Shown: positions 10,544 through 20,256, counted from the first letter of the stretch. The stretch is DNA of 64,000 bases from Allobosea sp. AAP35 (GCF_001295925.1 NZ_LJHQ01000037.1:124001-188000), one strand, 5' to 3'. Program-made: numbers and translations. Notes: generated from the letters alone by a model not told the origin.

Positions 10544-13500
10544 TGAGAACCTGCAGGGGCGCTGATGCGCCAAATCGAGAAAGGAAGCGCGTTGGGGTCG
10601 AGATGGATCGTTTGTGACTTGCCGTGCCAGGCGAAGCGCTCGCCGGTCATGAGATCCTCGACAGCCACCGAGGCGTCGTCGGGCAGGCCGAATTCCCAGA
10701 GCGGCAGCTCGATCCCGGCGCCATGTGCCTGGAAGGGGTCGAGATTGACGGCGACGAGGATGATATCGCCGCCACCGGGTGCACGCTTGCCGAAATAGAG
10801 GATGTTGTCGTCGAAGGCGTTGTAGAAGGTCAGGCCGAGATGGCTCTGCAGCGCGCGATGGCTGCGGCGGATCTGGTTGAGCCTGGTGATCTCGGCGATG
10901 ATGTTGCCGGGCGCCTGCCAGTCGCGCGGCTTGATCTCGTATTTCTCGCTGTCGAGATACTCTTCCTTGCCGGGTACCGGATCGGATTCGCACAATTCGA
11001 AGCCGGAATAGACGCCCCAGAGCCCCGATAAGGTCGCCGCCAGCGCTGCGCGGATCAGGAAGCCCGGGCGACCCGAATTCTGCAGGAAGACGGGGTTGAT
11101 GTCGGGGGTGTTGACGAAGAAATGCGGGCGGAAGACATCGCGCGCCGGCGCCTGGTTCAGCTCGCTCAGATAAGCGGTCAGCTCCGCCTTCGTGTTGCGC
11201 CAGGTGAAGTAGGTGTAGGATTGCGAGAAGCCGACCTTGCCGAGCCGGTACATCACCTTGGGCCGCGTGAAGGCCTCGGCCAGGAACAGGACACCGGGAT
11301 CGCGCGACCGGATATCGGCGATCAGCCACTCCCAGAACGGGAAAGGTTTGGTGTGGGGGTTATCGACGCGGAAGATCCGGACACCCTCGTCGACCCAGCC
11401 CTGGACGACGTCGCGCAAGGCCAGCCATAGCCCCGGGATCGCATCGCCGGCATAGAAATCGACGTTGACGATGTCCTGGTATTTTTTCGGTGGGTTTTCG
11501 GCATAGCGCATCGATCCGTCGGGACGCCACTGGAACCAGCCCGGATGATCTTTCAGCCAGGGATGGTCGGGCGCGCACTGGATCGCGAAGTCGAGCGCGA
11601 TTTCGAGCCCATGCGCAGCAGCTTCGCGCACCAAAGCGCGAAAATCCTCGCGGCTGCCGAGTTCGGGATGGATGGCTTCATGGCCGCCATCCGCCGACCC
11701 TATCGCATAGGGGCTGCCGGGATCGTCCGGGCCGGGGGTCAGCGTGTTGTTGCGGCCCTTGCGGTTGGTCTTGCCGATCGGGTGGATCGGCGGGAAATAG
11801 AGCACGTCGAAGCCCATCGCCTGGACCGCCGGCAGCCGCCCGATGACATCCCGGAACGTGCCGTGCCGCGCGGGATCATCGGTGATCGAGCGCGGAAACA
11901 GCTCGTACCAGCTTGAAAACGCGGCCCCCTCGCGATCGGCCTCGATCGGGAAGTGCATGTCCGCGCCGGTCGCATGCGGGCGCGGATCGGCGCGCGTCAT
12001 CGCGATCGCAAGCGCGTCCGACAGGAGGATGGCCGCGTTCTCGGCCTGGGACGCGCCCATGCGGGCCAGGTGGGCGTCGATGACCGCCTTGTCTTCGGGC
12101 GCTGCCACGGCCGCGAATTTTTCGAGGATCAGGCGCCCCTCGGTGTTCTCGAGAGCAATGTCGAGGCCGGCGTCGAACTTCTTGCCGAGATCGCGCCGAA
12201 AGGTGCCGTATTCGCTCCACCATGCCTCGACGGCAAAGAGATAGCGGCCGGTCCGTAGCAGCGGAAACTCGCCCTGCCAGCGATCGTTGACGACGGGCGC
12301 CATCGGCGCGCGCGACCAGCCCGTCTCGTCCTCGGCGCGCCACAGCACATCGGCCGCGAGCACCTCATGGCCGTCGCTGAAAATGTCGGCCGTGACGACG
12401 ACAAGATCGCCGACGCTGCGCTTGGCTGCGAAACGGCCGCCATCAACGCTGGGGCTGACCGCCTCGATGGCGATACGCTGCGAGGCCAGGTCCGCACGAT
12501 CATCAGGTGCCGCGGGCGTGGCGCTGCGGATTGGCGCGCCCTCTTCCAGAGCGACCACCGCGCCCCAGGCCGGGGGCAGCCGATCAACGGACTGGTCCGC
12601 CGGCACTTTGCCGAACGCACCTGCCAGGCGCGCGACATCGACTGGTGCGCTGTTGATCGGATCGCGGTTGAGCAGGACGAGGCGACCCGTCTTGCCGTGC
12701 GTCCTGAGGATGATCGCGAGATCAGCGCCGTCTTCGAGCACGCGCAGGGTGCCGCCGGCGCCCTCCAGTGTCGCTGCGGCTACATTTGCGGCAATGATTG
12801 CCTCGCCGAGATCGCCGCCTGACTGCGCTGCGGCCAGATCATCTTCGTCTCTTGCATGCAGGAAAGGGATCTCCAGCCCGAATTCACATCCTTGCGGCAG
12901 CAGCCAGCCATTCGCCAGCAGCGCGGCCGTCATGATCGCGGATTGCTTTGTCGGGATGGGGTTGGGCGGTGCATTCGCGGGTGGACGGGCCGCGAACGGG
13001 TCCTCCGGACAGGCGATGAGGGCCGCCGTGTTGTCGAGGGTTGCATGGTCCTCGGCCAAGCGACGCAGACCGGCGTGAACCGGGCTTGCGCTGATGTAGT
13101 CGAAAACAGCCGCCATGGTGATGCGGTCCCCCGGGGACGCGTCCTGCATCCAGGCCAGAGCCTTGAAACCCGGCGAAGCGTCGCGACCCGCCGCGAGGAT
13201 GTCCTGCCAGATGTCGGCTGGGACGGCCTGCACTTCGTGGCAGCGCACCCCGTCGATGCCCAGCGCGCACCAGCCGCGAAGCTGGTCGCGCCAGAAGTCG
13301 ATCAGACGCCTTCTTGCAGGTTCATCGGCAAAATTCGCCTCGACGACATTGTGGCGAAGGTCCTGGCGCGGATCGATGCCGACACGCCGCGGCGCCACCC
13401 AGCAGAAGGGCAACTCAGCAGCCAGCATGCCCTCGGCGTCGGTGCGGGTGATCGCTAGGTCGATCCAGAGGATGAGGCCGGCCTTTCGGCAGGCCTCGAC

Positions 13501-13791
13501 CAGGCTGCGCAGCGACGAAGCCGCTTCTTGGGTGCCGATGCGCGCGACATCCCAAGTCAAAAACAAATCCGAGGATGACGAGAACGGCCAGGCCAGGAGA
13601 AGATGGGTGAAACCCAGAGCCTTGGCGCGCTCGATATGGGGATCCCAGAGGTTGTCGGCCCCGCCCGATCTCGCATGCAGATAATAAATCCGGGGTGCGG
13701 ACAGTGCGGCGGCGCCGATATCTGAAGCGCGTTGATCTCGATGCGAGCTTTTCTGGGTGGTGCCAGCCACTGAGTTTACCGTCCCTGCCAA
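10540..13791 (-). CDS. glgE: Alpha-1,4-glucan:maltose-1-phosphate maltosyltransferase, with N-terminal extension
   Basis: A 1083-residue protein. The C-terminal ~670 residues are GlgE (GH13_3): a DUF3416-type beta domain ([18 protein letters not shown]), nucleophile D810 in [10 protein letters not shown] and acid/base E839 in FLAEAFTRP. The 29-residue spacing equals D394/E423 of Streptomyces GlgE. The first ~400 residues look like a second, degenerate GH13 barrel ([22 protein letters not shown]) with no obvious catalytic set; proteobacterial GlgEs of this length are known. The start is TTG at 13791 with GGAGG four bases upstream. It extends glucan with maltosyl units and leads the operon. Confidence 0.93.
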   Translation of the reverse strand: MAGTVNSVAGTTQKSSHRDQRASDIGAAALSAPRIYYLHARSGGADNLWDPHIERAKALGFTHLLLAWPFSSSSDLFLTWDVARIGTQEAASSLRSLVEACRKAGLILWIDLAITRTDAEGMLAAELPFCWVAPRRVGIDPRQDLRHNVVEANFADEPARRRLIDFWRDQLRGWCALGIDGVRCHEVQAVPADIWQDILAAGRDASPGFKALAWMQDASPGDRITMAAVFDYISASPVHAGLRRLAEDHATLDNTAALIACPEDPFAARPPANAPPNPIPTKQSAIMTAALLANGWLLPQGCEFGLEIPFLHARDEDDLAAAQSGGDLGEAIIAANVAAATLEGAGGTLRVLEDGADLAIILRTHGKTGRLVLLNRDPINSAPVDVARLAGAFGKVPADQSVDRLPPAWGAVVALEEGAPIRSATPAAPDDRADLASQRIAIEAVSPSVDGGRFAAKRSVGDLVVVTADIFSDGHEVLAADVLWRAEDETGWSRAPMAPVVNDRWQGEFPLLRTGRYLFAVEAWWSEYGTFRRDLGKKFDAGLDIALENTEGRLILEKFAAVAAPEDKAVIDAHLARMGASQAENAAILLSDALAIAMTRADPRPHATGADMHFPIEADREGAAFSSWYELFPRSITDDPARHGTFRDVIGRLPAVQAMGFDVLYFPPIHPIGKTNRKGRNNTLTPGPDDPGSPYAIGSADGGHEAIHPELGSREDFRALVREAAAHGLEIALDFAIQCAPDHPWLKDHPGWFQWRPDGSMRYAENPPKKYQDIVNVDFYAGDAIPGLWLALRDVVQGWVDEGVRIFRVDNPHTKPFPFWEWLIADIRSRDPGVLFLAEAFTRPKVMYRLGKVGFSQSYTYFTWRNTKAELTAYLSELNQAPARDVFRPHFFVNTPDINPVFLQNSGRPGFLIRAALAATLSGLWGVYSGFELCESDPVPGKEEYLDSEKYEIKPRDWQAPGNIIAEITRLNQIRRSHRALQSHLGLTFYNAFDDNILYFGKRAPGGGDIILVAVNLDPFQAHGAGIELPLWEFGLPDDASVAVEDLMTGERFAWHGKSQTIHLDPNALPFSIWRISAPAGSQ

Positions 13792-13805
13792 TGACCTCCA
13801 AGATC

Positions 13806-13830
13806 AACGGCGCAGGGATGGGAGGGTTCC
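13806..13830 (-). promoter_or_regulatory. EcfG-like promoter of the glgE-treS-glgB operon
   Basis: Minus-strand GGAAC (13830-13826), 16-bp spacer, CGTT (13809-13806). It is so close to the TTG start at 13791 that the transcript would begin almost at the GGAGG ribosome site (13799-13795), a near-leaderless arrangement. Confidence 0.6.
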
Positions 13831-13918
13831 ATGATTGGCGACGATCGTCGAACGGCTCGGCCCGGTTGCCGGCAGTGGAGGCCGCCGCGATTTTGGCTCC
13901 TGGCGCCGTTCGAGCGGT

Positions 13919-13943
13919 GGAACAGGAGATCGGCCCGTTGGTT
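13919..13943 (+). promoter_or_regulatory. Possible EcfG-like promoter for the DUF4142 gene
   Basis: GGAAC (13919-13923), 16-bp spacer, GGTT (13940-13943), 51 bp before the start codon. A CGTT at 13936-13939 is at the wrong spacing (12 bp), so this call is less certain than its neighbours. Confidence 0.4.
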
Positions 13944-13994
13944 CACGCCCTGACGCCGGCATCACGCCAAAGGCGCGACATAGGGAGGCCTACA

Positions 13995-14576
13995 ATGAAC
14001 AGACGACAAACTTTCGGCGCAGTAGCGCTCGTCGCGATGACGGGGCCGGCGCTGGCGCAAGGCACTGCTCAGCAAGGCACTGCTCAGCCAGGCACCGCCC
14101 AGCCAGGCGCAACCCAGCAAGGCGCGGCCCAGGCCGCTCTGGCGGGCCCGGAGCAGGCTCACGCCGTGCAGACGCTGGAGGCCGGCTCGGCCTCCCTCGA
14201 AACCAGCCGCGTCGCGATCTCGAAGGGCACGGCCGCGGCGGTCAAGCGGTTCGCGCAGGCCGAATCCGCCGAGCAGCAGACATTGGCCACCATCCTGAAG
14301 GCGCATGCAGGACTGGCAGAGAACGCGCAAGCCTCGATATCGGCGAAGGGCAAGGCCGCGATCGACAAGACCCACGACGTCAAGACCGGCCCTGAGTTCG
14401 ACCGGTCTTATATCGCCGCGCAGATCGAGGGACATCAGGCCCTGCTGCGGATCCAGGAGACCTATCTCAAGGATGGGCGGGATCCGACCTCGCGTGCCAT
14501 CGCCTTGATGGCAAGCGGCCACATCAACGAGCACCTGAGCGTTCTTGCCATGATCCAGAAGGATCTGGCTGCGTGA
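13995..14576 (+). CDS. Exported DUF4142 protein with N-terminal pentapeptide repeats
   Basis: A 193-residue protein with a signal peptide ([20 protein letters not shown]), then about five copies of a GTAQQ-like pentapeptide, then a mostly helical DUF4142 domain (ferritin-like bundle, periplasmic, function unknown). The domain ends with [17 protein letters not shown]. The start is the ATG at 13995 behind GGGAGG; the longer frame back to 13695 runs into the glgE start region. It stands between the divergent glgE operon and ligD, with a plausible stress promoter. Such proteins are often in stress regulons, but no biochemical role is established. Confidence 0.85.
   Translation: MNRRQTFGAVALVAMTGPALAQGTAQQGTAQPGTAQPGATQQGAAQAALAGPEQAHAVQTLEAGSASLETSRVAISKGTAAAVKRFAQAESAEQQTLATILKAHAGLAENAQASISAKGKAAIDKTHDVKTGPEFDRSYIAAQIEGHQALLRIQETYLKDGRDPTSRAIALMASGHINEHLSVLAMIQKDLAA
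14061..14135 (+). repeat. Five tandem 15-bp coding repeats
   Basis: Five consecutive 15-bp units (starts 14061, 14076, 14091, 14106, 14121) encode [20 protein letters not shown] and GAAQA. The first two differ at a single base. They lie directly after the predicted signal peptide cleavage region of the DUF4142 protein. Confidence 0.85.
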
Positions 14577-14598
14577 TGGAGCCCTTCACGGCGCCTGT

Positions 14599-14623
14599 GG
14601 AACAGACGTCGTCCAGCCCGGTT
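14599..14623 (+). promoter_or_regulatory. EcfG-like promoter for ligD
   Basis: GGAAC (14599-14603), 16-bp spacer, GGTT (14620-14623), 35 bp before the TTG start of ligD. Confidence 0.55.
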
Positions 14624-14658
14624 TTTCGCTCCTGCGGCGCGGATGGTGGGAGCGAGCC

Positions 14659-17379
14659 TTGGAAAAGCTGAAGGCATACCGGCAGAAGCGCGATTTCGAG
14701 AAGACGCGCGAGCCCGATGGCGCGGCAGAGGTGGCGCCATCGGATCAGCTGCGTTTTGTCATCCAGAAGCATGACGCAACGCGCCTGCACTATGATCTCA
14801 GACTCGAACTGGACGGCGTGTTCCGGTCCTGGGCCGTGACAAGGGGGCCATCGCTCGATCCCGCTGACAAGCGGCTCGCTGTCGAGGTCGAGGACCACCC
14901 GCTGCCCTATGGCGATTTCGAAGGCACCATCCCGAAGGGCCAGTATGGCGGCGGCACCGTCCAGCTCTGGGATCGCGGCCATTGGAGCCCTGAAGGCAAG
15001 CTCAGCGCCGCGCGGCAGCTCGAGAAGGGCGAACTCAAATTCGCACTCGACGGTGATCGCATCAAGGGCAGCTTCGTGCTGGTGCGCATGCGGCATGATC
15101 GCGATGGCGGCAAGCGGACCAATTGGCTCCTGATCAAGCATCGCGACGCCCATGCTGTCGAGAGCCAGGGCGATGCGGTCCTGCGCCAGGACAAATCCGT
15201 CGCGTCAGGCCGCAACATGGCGAGCATCGCCGCCGGCAAGGGTCGGTCGCCCGCGCCCTTCATGCTGAAGGAGACCGTGCTGACGCCCGATGCCGAGTGG
15301 GACAGCCGCAAGGGGCTGGCCGGCGAGGAGCGGCATGGCACAGTTGCGCCCGTATCCCGCCGCCGCAGGAGCGCGGGCGACGACGAAGTGGCTGCCAGCA
15401 GCAAGGCTGCACCAAGAAAGAAGGCCGGCCCGAAGAAGACTGCCCCTGAGAAGACCTCCAACAAGGCCATACCCGCGCCACTGCCCGGCTTCATCGCGCC
15501 GCAACTCTGCCGGATCGTCGAGCGTCCCGCCAGCGGCGAGAACTGGGTGCATGAGATCAAATTCGACGGCTACCGCATGCAGATGCGGATCGAAGCCGGC
15601 AAGGTCACGCTGAAGACGCGCAAGGGCCTGGACTGGACCGCGAAATTCGCAGGGATCGCGAAGGCCGCCAAGGGCCTGCCCGATGCCATCATCGACGGAG
15701 AGATCGTCGCGCTCGACGGCGACGGTGCGCCCGATTTTGCGGCGCTGCAGGCCGCCCTTTCGGAAGAGAAGACGGACAAGCTCGTCTTCTTCGCCTTCGA
15801 CATGCTGTTCGACGAGGCGGTTGACCTGCGCGAACTGCCGCTGCTCCAGCGCAAGGAGCGGCTGAAGACCTATCTCGACGAGAAGGCCGACGGCGTCATC
15901 CTGCGCTATGTCGCGCATTTCGAGACCGGCGGGGACGCGGTGCTGAAATCGGCCTGCAGGCTCTCGCTGGAAGGGATCGTCTCGAAGGCGACCGACGCGC
16001 TTTACGTCTCGGGCCGCAGCGACAGCTGGACCAAGGCCAAGTGCCGCGCCGGCCATGAGGTCGTGATCGGCGGCTGGTCGACCACCGGTGGCCAGTTCCG
16101 CTCGCTGCTGGTCGGCGTCAATCGCGGCTCGCAATTCGTCTATGTTGGCCGCGTCGGCACTGGCTACAGCGCCGCCAAGGTCGCGGCCATCATGCCGAGG
16201 CTCAAGGCGGCCGCCGCGTCATCCTCGCCATTCACGGGAGCCAACGCGCCCAAGCGCGAGCCCGGCGTGACCTGGTTGAAGCCGGAGCTCGTCGCCGAGA
16301 TCGCGTTTGCCGGCTGGACCGGTGACGGCATGGTCAGACAGGCCTCGTTCAAGGGCCTGCGCGAGGACAAGCCGGCGGAGGAGGTCGTGGCCGAGCGGCC
16401 CGCTGACCCCGCCGAGGTCGAGACGCCGGAGCCGAAGCCCGCCCGGTCGGGCGCGCGCGGCGGCCGCGCCGAGGTGATGGGCGTCAGCCTCAGCCATCCC
16501 GACAAGGCCCTGTGGCCGGATGCAGAGGATGGCCGACCGGTCTCCAAACAGGACCTCGCTGAATATTTCGAAGCGGTCGGCAACTGGATGCTGCCGCATC
16601 TCAAGGGTCGGCCCTGCTCGCTGGTGCGCGCGCCCGACGGGATCGGCGGCGAGACCTTCTTTCAGCGCCATGCCGGCATGGGCACGTCGAACCTGTTCGA
16701 GCTGGTGCGCATCTTCGGCGACAAGAAGCCCTATCTCCAGATCGACCGGATCGAGGCGCTGGTGGCGGCCGCCCAGGTCGGGGGGATCGAGCTGCATCCC
16801 TGGAACTGTCTGCCCGGCGATCCGGAAGTGCCCGGGCGGCTGGTCTTCGACCTCGATCCCGGCCCGGGCCTGGGCTTTGGCGAGGTGATTGCTGCGGCCA
16901 AGCTGGTGCGCGAGCGGCTGGAGGCGCTGGGGCTGACCAGCTTCTGCAAGACGACCGGCGGCAAGGGCCTGCATATCGTGGTGCCGCTGGCTGCGGGCAA
17001 GCGCGCGGCCGTCGACTGGCCGCAGGCCAAGGAATTCGCGCGCAGCGTCTGTGCCGAGATCGCGCGGGAGGAGCCGTCCCGCTATGTCGTCAACATGGCC
17101 AAGCGTTTGAGAAACGGCCGGATCTTCCTCGACTATCTGCGCAACGACCGGATGGCGACGGCGGTCGCGCACTTGTCCCCCCGGGCCCGGCCCGGTGCCC
17201 ATGCCTCGATGCCGCTGACTTGGTCGCAGGTGAAGACCGGCCTCGATCCGAGCCGCTACACGGTCAGGACTGTGCCGGGGCTGCTGAAAAAGACGGATGC
17301 CTGGGACGGCTATGACGACGCGGCAGGCTCGATCAAGGACGCGATCCGAAAGCTCGGGTCGCGCGCCGAGGCGGCCTGA
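14659..17379 (+). CDS. ligD: Multifunctional DNA ligase D (NHEJ)
   Basis: A 906-residue ATP-dependent ligase for non-homologous end joining. Domain order is 3'-phosphoesterase (about 30-160, with [16 protein letters not shown]), ligase (about 250-530, adenylation Lys K301 in EIKFDGYR) and polymerase/primase (about 610-900, metal Asps D731 and D733 in [10 protein letters not shown]). A charged Lys/Ala-rich linker (residues ~235-275) separates the first two. The start is TTG at 14659 behind GGGAG. All three enzymatic domains look intact. The first ku gene starts 65 bp downstream, so end binding and ligation are encoded side by side. Confidence 0.96.
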   Translation: MEKLKAYRQKRDFEKTREPDGAAEVAPSDQLRFVIQKHDATRLHYDLRLELDGVFRSWAVTRGPSLDPADKRLAVEVEDHPLPYGDFEGTIPKGQYGGGTVQLWDRGHWSPEGKLSAARQLEKGELKFALDGDRIKGSFVLVRMRHDRDGGKRTNWLLIKHRDAHAVESQGDAVLRQDKSVASGRNMASIAAGKGRSPAPFMLKETVLTPDAEWDSRKGLAGEERHGTVAPVSRRRRSAGDDEVAASSKAAPRKKAGPKKTAPEKTSNKAIPAPLPGFIAPQLCRIVERPASGENWVHEIKFDGYRMQMRIEAGKVTLKTRKGLDWTAKFAGIAKAAKGLPDAIIDGEIVALDGDGAPDFAALQAALSEEKTDKLVFFAFDMLFDEAVDLRELPLLQRKERLKTYLDEKADGVILRYVAHFETGGDAVLKSACRLSLEGIVSKATDALYVSGRSDSWTKAKCRAGHEVVIGGWSTTGGQFRSLLVGVNRGSQFVYVGRVGTGYSAAKVAAIMPRLKAAAASSSPFTGANAPKREPGVTWLKPELVAEIAFAGWTGDGMVRQASFKGLREDKPAEEVVAERPADPAEVETPEPKPARSGARGGRAEVMGVSLSHPDKALWPDAEDGRPVSKQDLAEYFEAVGNWMLPHLKGRPCSLVRAPDGIGGETFFQRHAGMGTSNLFELVRIFGDKKPYLQIDRIEALVAAAQVGGIELHPWNCLPGDPEVPGRLVFDLDPGPGLGFGEVIAAAKLVRERLEALGLTSFCKTTGGKGLHIVVPLAAGKRAAVDWPQAKEFARSVCAEIAREEPSRYVVNMAKRLRNGRIFLDYLRNDRMATAVAHLSPRARPGAHASMPLTWSQVKTGLDPSRYTVRTVPGLLKKTDAWDGYDDAAGSIKDAIRKLGSRAEAA

Positions 17380-17393
17380 GCCCCGACGGTCTG

Positions 17394-17419
17394 GGAACGA
17401 AGGGCGGCGATGCCGCGTT
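17394..17419 (+). promoter_or_regulatory. EcfG-like promoter for the first ku gene
   Basis: GGAAC (17394-17398), 17-bp spacer, CGTT (17416-17419), 25 bp before the ATG, with GGAGG in between. Confidence 0.6.
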
Positions 17420-17444
17420 TGAGCGGCGGTTGGAGGATTTGTGA

Positions 17445-18233
17445 ATGGCGCCGCGGACGTTCTGGAAGGGTTATCTGAAGCTGTCGCTCGTGACCTGCCC
17501 GGTCGCGATGATGCCGGCGCGCTCGGAAAGCGAGAAGGTCCGCTTCCACACGCTCAACCGCAAGACCGGAAACCGCATTCAAAGCCGCTATATCGACGCG
17601 GTGACGGGCAAGCCGGTGGCCGACGAGGACGAGGTCAAGGGTTACCCCAAAGGCGACGACGACTATGTCGTCCTGGAGGATGACGAGCTGGATTCGGTTT
17701 CGCTCGAAAGCACGCGGACCATCGACATCCAGACCTTCGCGCCGCGCTCCTCGGTCGGCTGGGTCTGGTATGATGCGCCGCATTATCTCGTGCCCGATTC
17801 CAAGGTCGGCGAGGAGGCCTTCTCCGTTATCCGCGAGGCGATGAAGCGGACGAAGACCGTGGGGATCTCGCGCGTCGTGCTGTATCGCCGCGAGCGGGCG
17901 GTGCTGCTGGACGCCCGCGACAACGGCATCGTGCTGTGGACTTTGCGCTATGGCGACGAGGTCCGGCCGGAGAAGGACTATTTCGCTGGCATCAAGGCGT
18001 CCGATCCCGACGAGGATCTGCTGCCTCTAATGGACAAGCTGATCACGACGCGCACCAAGGACTGGTCGCCGGATCTGGCGCAGGACCCGGTCCAGGCTGA
18101 ACTGCTCGCCATCATCAAGGCGAAGCAGAAGGGCCGCAAGCCGGCCAAGGCCGCGAAGCCTCAGCCCTCGGAAGGCAATGTGGTCAGCATCATGGATGCG
18201 CTGAAGAAGAGCCTCGAGCCGCGCCGGAGCTGA
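17445..18233 (+). CDS. ku: Ku protein, first copy
   Basis: A 262-residue prokaryotic Ku core (MAPRTFWKGYLKLSLVTCPV at the start, then FHTLNRKTGNRI and KGYPKGDDDYVVLEDDEL). Homodimeric Ku rings bind double-strand ends and recruit LigD. The C-terminus carries a short Lys-rich tail (AKQKGRKPAKAAK) before VVSIMDALKKSLE, a typical LigD-interacting/DNA-bridging end. It starts at an ATG after GGAGG, just behind ligD, and has its own EcfG-like promoter. It ends exactly abutting the stop codon of the oppositely oriented second ku gene. Confidence 0.95.
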   Translation: MAPRTFWKGYLKLSLVTCPVAMMPARSESEKVRFHTLNRKTGNRIQSRYIDAVTGKPVADEDEVKGYPKGDDDYVVLEDDELDSVSLESTRTIDIQTFAPRSSVGWVWYDAPHYLVPDSKVGEEAFSVIREAMKRTKTVGISRVVLYRRERAVLLDARDNGIVLWTLRYGDEVRPEKDYFAGIKASDPDEDLLPLMDKLITTRTKDWSPDLAQDPVQAELLAIIKAKQKGRKPAKAAKPQPSEGNVVSIMDALKKSLEPRRS

Positions 18234-18240
18234 TCAGCTC
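18227..18240. repeat. 14-bp perfect palindrome over the two ku stop codons
   Basis: The sequence gagctgatcagctc is its own reverse complement and is centred exactly between the TGA stops of the two convergent ku genes (18231-18233 plus, 18236-18234 minus). A T-run (18243-18248) follows on the plus side. With no loop it is not a standard terminator hairpin. Confidence 0.7.
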
Positions 18241-19094
18241 GCTTTTTTGCGCGCGGCTGGTTCCTTCGCCGCAGGCGCCTTGCGCGTCTTGGCATCGGCC
18301 TTCTGTGCCTTGTCGGGCGCTCCAGGCCTGGCGCTTTCGCGCAGAGCATCCATCAGGCTGACGACCTTGGCGGACTCCGGGCGCTTCTGCGGCTTGAGCT
18401 TGCGGCCTTCGATCTTCGCCTGGACGAGTTCGGCAAGCGCGCTTTCATAGCGATCGTCGAACTGCTTGGGATCGAAATCGCCGGCCTTCGTCTTGATGAT
18501 GTGCTCGGCCAGCTGGAGCATCTCGTCGTCGATCTTGATTTCGGGAATATCGCTGAAGGCGTCCTGCGCCGAGCGAACCTCGTAGTCGAAGTTCAGTGTC
18601 GTCGCGATCAGCCCCTCGCCATGCGGCCGGATCAGGATCGAACGCATCCGGCGGAAGATCACCGTCCGGGCGAGCGCCGCGGATTGGCGCTCCTTCATGC
18701 CGTTGCGGATCAGCGCGAAGGCCTCGGCGGCGACGGGCGAGCTCGGCGAGACGTAATAGGGTTTGTCGAAGAAGATGTCGTCGATCTCGTCGCAGGGCAG
18801 GAAGGTCTCGACGGTCAGCGTCTTGTCGCTTTCGGGGATCGCGGCGGCGATCTCCTCGGGCTCTAGGATGACATAGTCGCCATCGCCCTTGTCGTAGCCC
18901 TTGACCTGGTCCTCGCTCTCCACGGGCTTGCCCGAGACCTCGTCGATGAACTGGCGCTCGACGCGGTTGCCGGTCTTGCGATTGATGGTGTGAAACGAGA
19001 TCCGCTCGGATGTCGAGGCGGCCGTGTAGAGCGACACCGGGCAGGTGACCTCGGCGATCTTGAGAGTGCCCTTCCAGACAGCACGCGGGGCCAT
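18234..19094 (-). CDS. ku: Ku protein, second copy with basic tail
   Basis: A 286-residue Ku paralogue of the first copy (MAPRAVWKGTLKIAEVTCPV, FHTINRKTGNRVERQF, KGYDKGDGDYVILEPEE). Its tail is longer and strongly basic and Ala-rich (KRPESAKVVSLMDALRES, then about 30 residues of Lys/Ala), as in Ku proteins that bind DNA through a C-terminal extension. I took the ATG at 19094, which has GGAGG seven bases upstream and makes the N-terminus match the paralogue; the open frame continues to 19934 only through the antisense of another gene. Paired Ku genes in rhizobia can form hetero- or homodimers. Confidence 0.95.
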   Translation of the reverse strand: MAPRAVWKGTLKIAEVTCPVSLYTAASTSERISFHTINRKTGNRVERQFIDEVSGKPVESEDQVKGYDKGDGDYVILEPEEIAAAIPESDKTLTVETFLPCDEIDDIFFDKPYYVSPSSPVAAEAFALIRNGMKERQSAALARTVIFRRMRSILIRPHGEGLIATTLNFDYEVRSAQDAFSDIPEIKIDDEMLQLAEHIIKTKAGDFDPKQFDDRYESALAELVQAKIEGRKLKPQKRPESAKVVSLMDALRESARPGAPDKAQKADAKTRKAPAAKEPAARKKAS

Positions 19095-19133
19095 CGACGT
19101 CCTCCAGCCGCGCCAAAGCGCTGGCGCTGGCGT

Positions 19134-19161
19134 GGAACGAGCCAGCGGTGGCGATGGTTCC
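19134..19161. promoter_or_regulatory. Bidirectional EcfG-like promoter between ku2 and the DUF6894/SHOCT-like gene
   Basis: Minus strand: GGAAC (19161-19157), 17 bp, CGTT (19139-19136), serving ku2. Plus strand: GGAAC (19134-19138), 17 bp, GGTT (19156-19159), serving the gene at 19243. The same 28 bp therefore reads as a promoter both ways. Confidence 0.6.
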
Positions 19162-19242
19162 CTGAACTCGCGGTGGCGCTTGGGTCGGGTTGCCCCCTGT
19201 CGCAGGCGTGGAACCAGTCGCCCTCCGCCGCATTGCTGTCGC

Positions 19243-20163
19243 ATGACAATCTTCTTCTTCGACATCGACGGATCCGCCGACCCGGGCGATGAGGGGCTCG
19301 ACCTGCCCGATGTCGAGACGGCCCTGGGCGCGGCCTTGCAGGCTTTCCCCGACATGCTGCGCGATCGCGAGCCCCTGTCGGGCCAGACCCGGTTCCAGCT
19401 TACGGTCCGGAATGCCAAGGGGCCCCTGTTCCAGATCACGCTCGATCTGGTCCCCGGCTCCTGCGCCAAGGCGAGCGTGGATGCCACCGCTATTCCGGTT
19501 GCCGCGATGACGCGGCAACCCGCCGCCCGTCCCGATGCCAAGCCCCATCCCGTTGCCGAAAGCGAGACCAGCATGACCTCCCAGGACGATGTGATCGCGT
19601 CGATCGCGAAGCGCCATGGCGTCGACCGCGAGGCCGTTGCCGCCGCCCATACCGCTTTGAAGCGGGGCGGCGGGACCATGGCGCAGTTCTCGCACGCGGC
19701 ATTCGGTGGCATGGCGCAATGGTCCCAAGGTGGCATGAGCATGATCGGCGACATGTTCAACCAAGGGCTGAAAGCCAAGTTCGATGCCGTGATGTCCGAT
19801 CTTGCGGCCGCGCTCGCGGAGGAACCCGAGGGCAGTGATGAGGCTGCGAGGGCGTCTTCGTCCGATGATGGGGCGCATTCGGCATCGTCCTCTCCCTCCG
19901 CGCAGGCAAGCTCCTGGCCGGCAGAGTTCGGCAAGCCCTCGTCGAGCGGGGGACAAAACCAGATGCGCTACGCTTATTTTCCGGAGAGCAGCCGGCTCGT
20001 CATCGACGAAGGCGGGACGCGCAAGATCTACGACACCGGGCACCACAAAATCTCGGGCGTCTCGCAGCAGCAGGCGGGCGAGCGATCGCTGCGATTCCAC
20101 AGCCAGGACGGCGATGTCCGTCTGGAAGATCTGAACTTAGCCGACGAACCGAAATCACGCTGA
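19243..20163 (+). CDS. DUF6894 domain fused to a SHOCT-family-like hypothetical protein
   Basis: A 306-residue protein. Residues 1-75 look like DUF6894 (MTIFFFDIDG, LDLPDVETALGAAL). From about 110 it resembles rhizobial proteins annotated as SHOCT-domain proteins: VIASIAKRHGVDREAV, GGGTMAQFSHAAFGGMAQW, MSMIGDMFN, then MRYAYFPESSRLVID and VSQQQ. A Ser/Ala/Glu-rich linker (~210-245) joins two parts. An internal ATG at 19574 could once have started a separate gene, but the frame is continuous. No catalytic motif is visible. It lies divergent to ku2 and shares the bidirectional promoter. Function unknown. Confidence 0.7.
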   Translation: MTIFFFDIDGSADPGDEGLDLPDVETALGAALQAFPDMLRDREPLSGQTRFQLTVRNAKGPLFQITLDLVPGSCAKASVDATAIPVAAMTRQPAARPDAKPHPVAESETSMTSQDDVIASIAKRHGVDREAVAAAHTALKRGGGTMAQFSHAAFGGMAQWSQGGMSMIGDMFNQGLKAKFDAVMSDLAAALAEEPEGSDEAARASSSDDGAHSASSSPSAQASSWPAEFGKPSSSGGQNQMRYAYFPESSRLVIDEGGTRKIYDTGHHKISGVSQQQAGERSLRFHSQDGDVRLEDLNLADEPKSR

Positions 20164-20256
20164 GACGGGTTTTTGCCCCTGCTGCTTGGCGAACAAGCCA
20201 GGCTGCAGCGCAGTACCCCCTCCGCATCGCCAAGACCCACCGTCAAAGAGGACATC

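Noticed and set aside
7640-10546. A 968-codon open frame on the plus strand
   Set aside because: It is antisense to treS and has Arg/Gln/His-rich composition with no domains; it arises from the high GC content.
13919-13939. GGAAC-N12-CGTT upstream of the DUF4142 gene
   Set aside because: A 12-bp spacer is too short; the 16-bp GGTT reading was kept at low confidence.
19210-19234. GGAAC just before the DUF6894/SHOCT-like start
   Set aside because: The -10 would be CATT and only 8 bp from the start codon; the bidirectional site at 19134-19161 is better.
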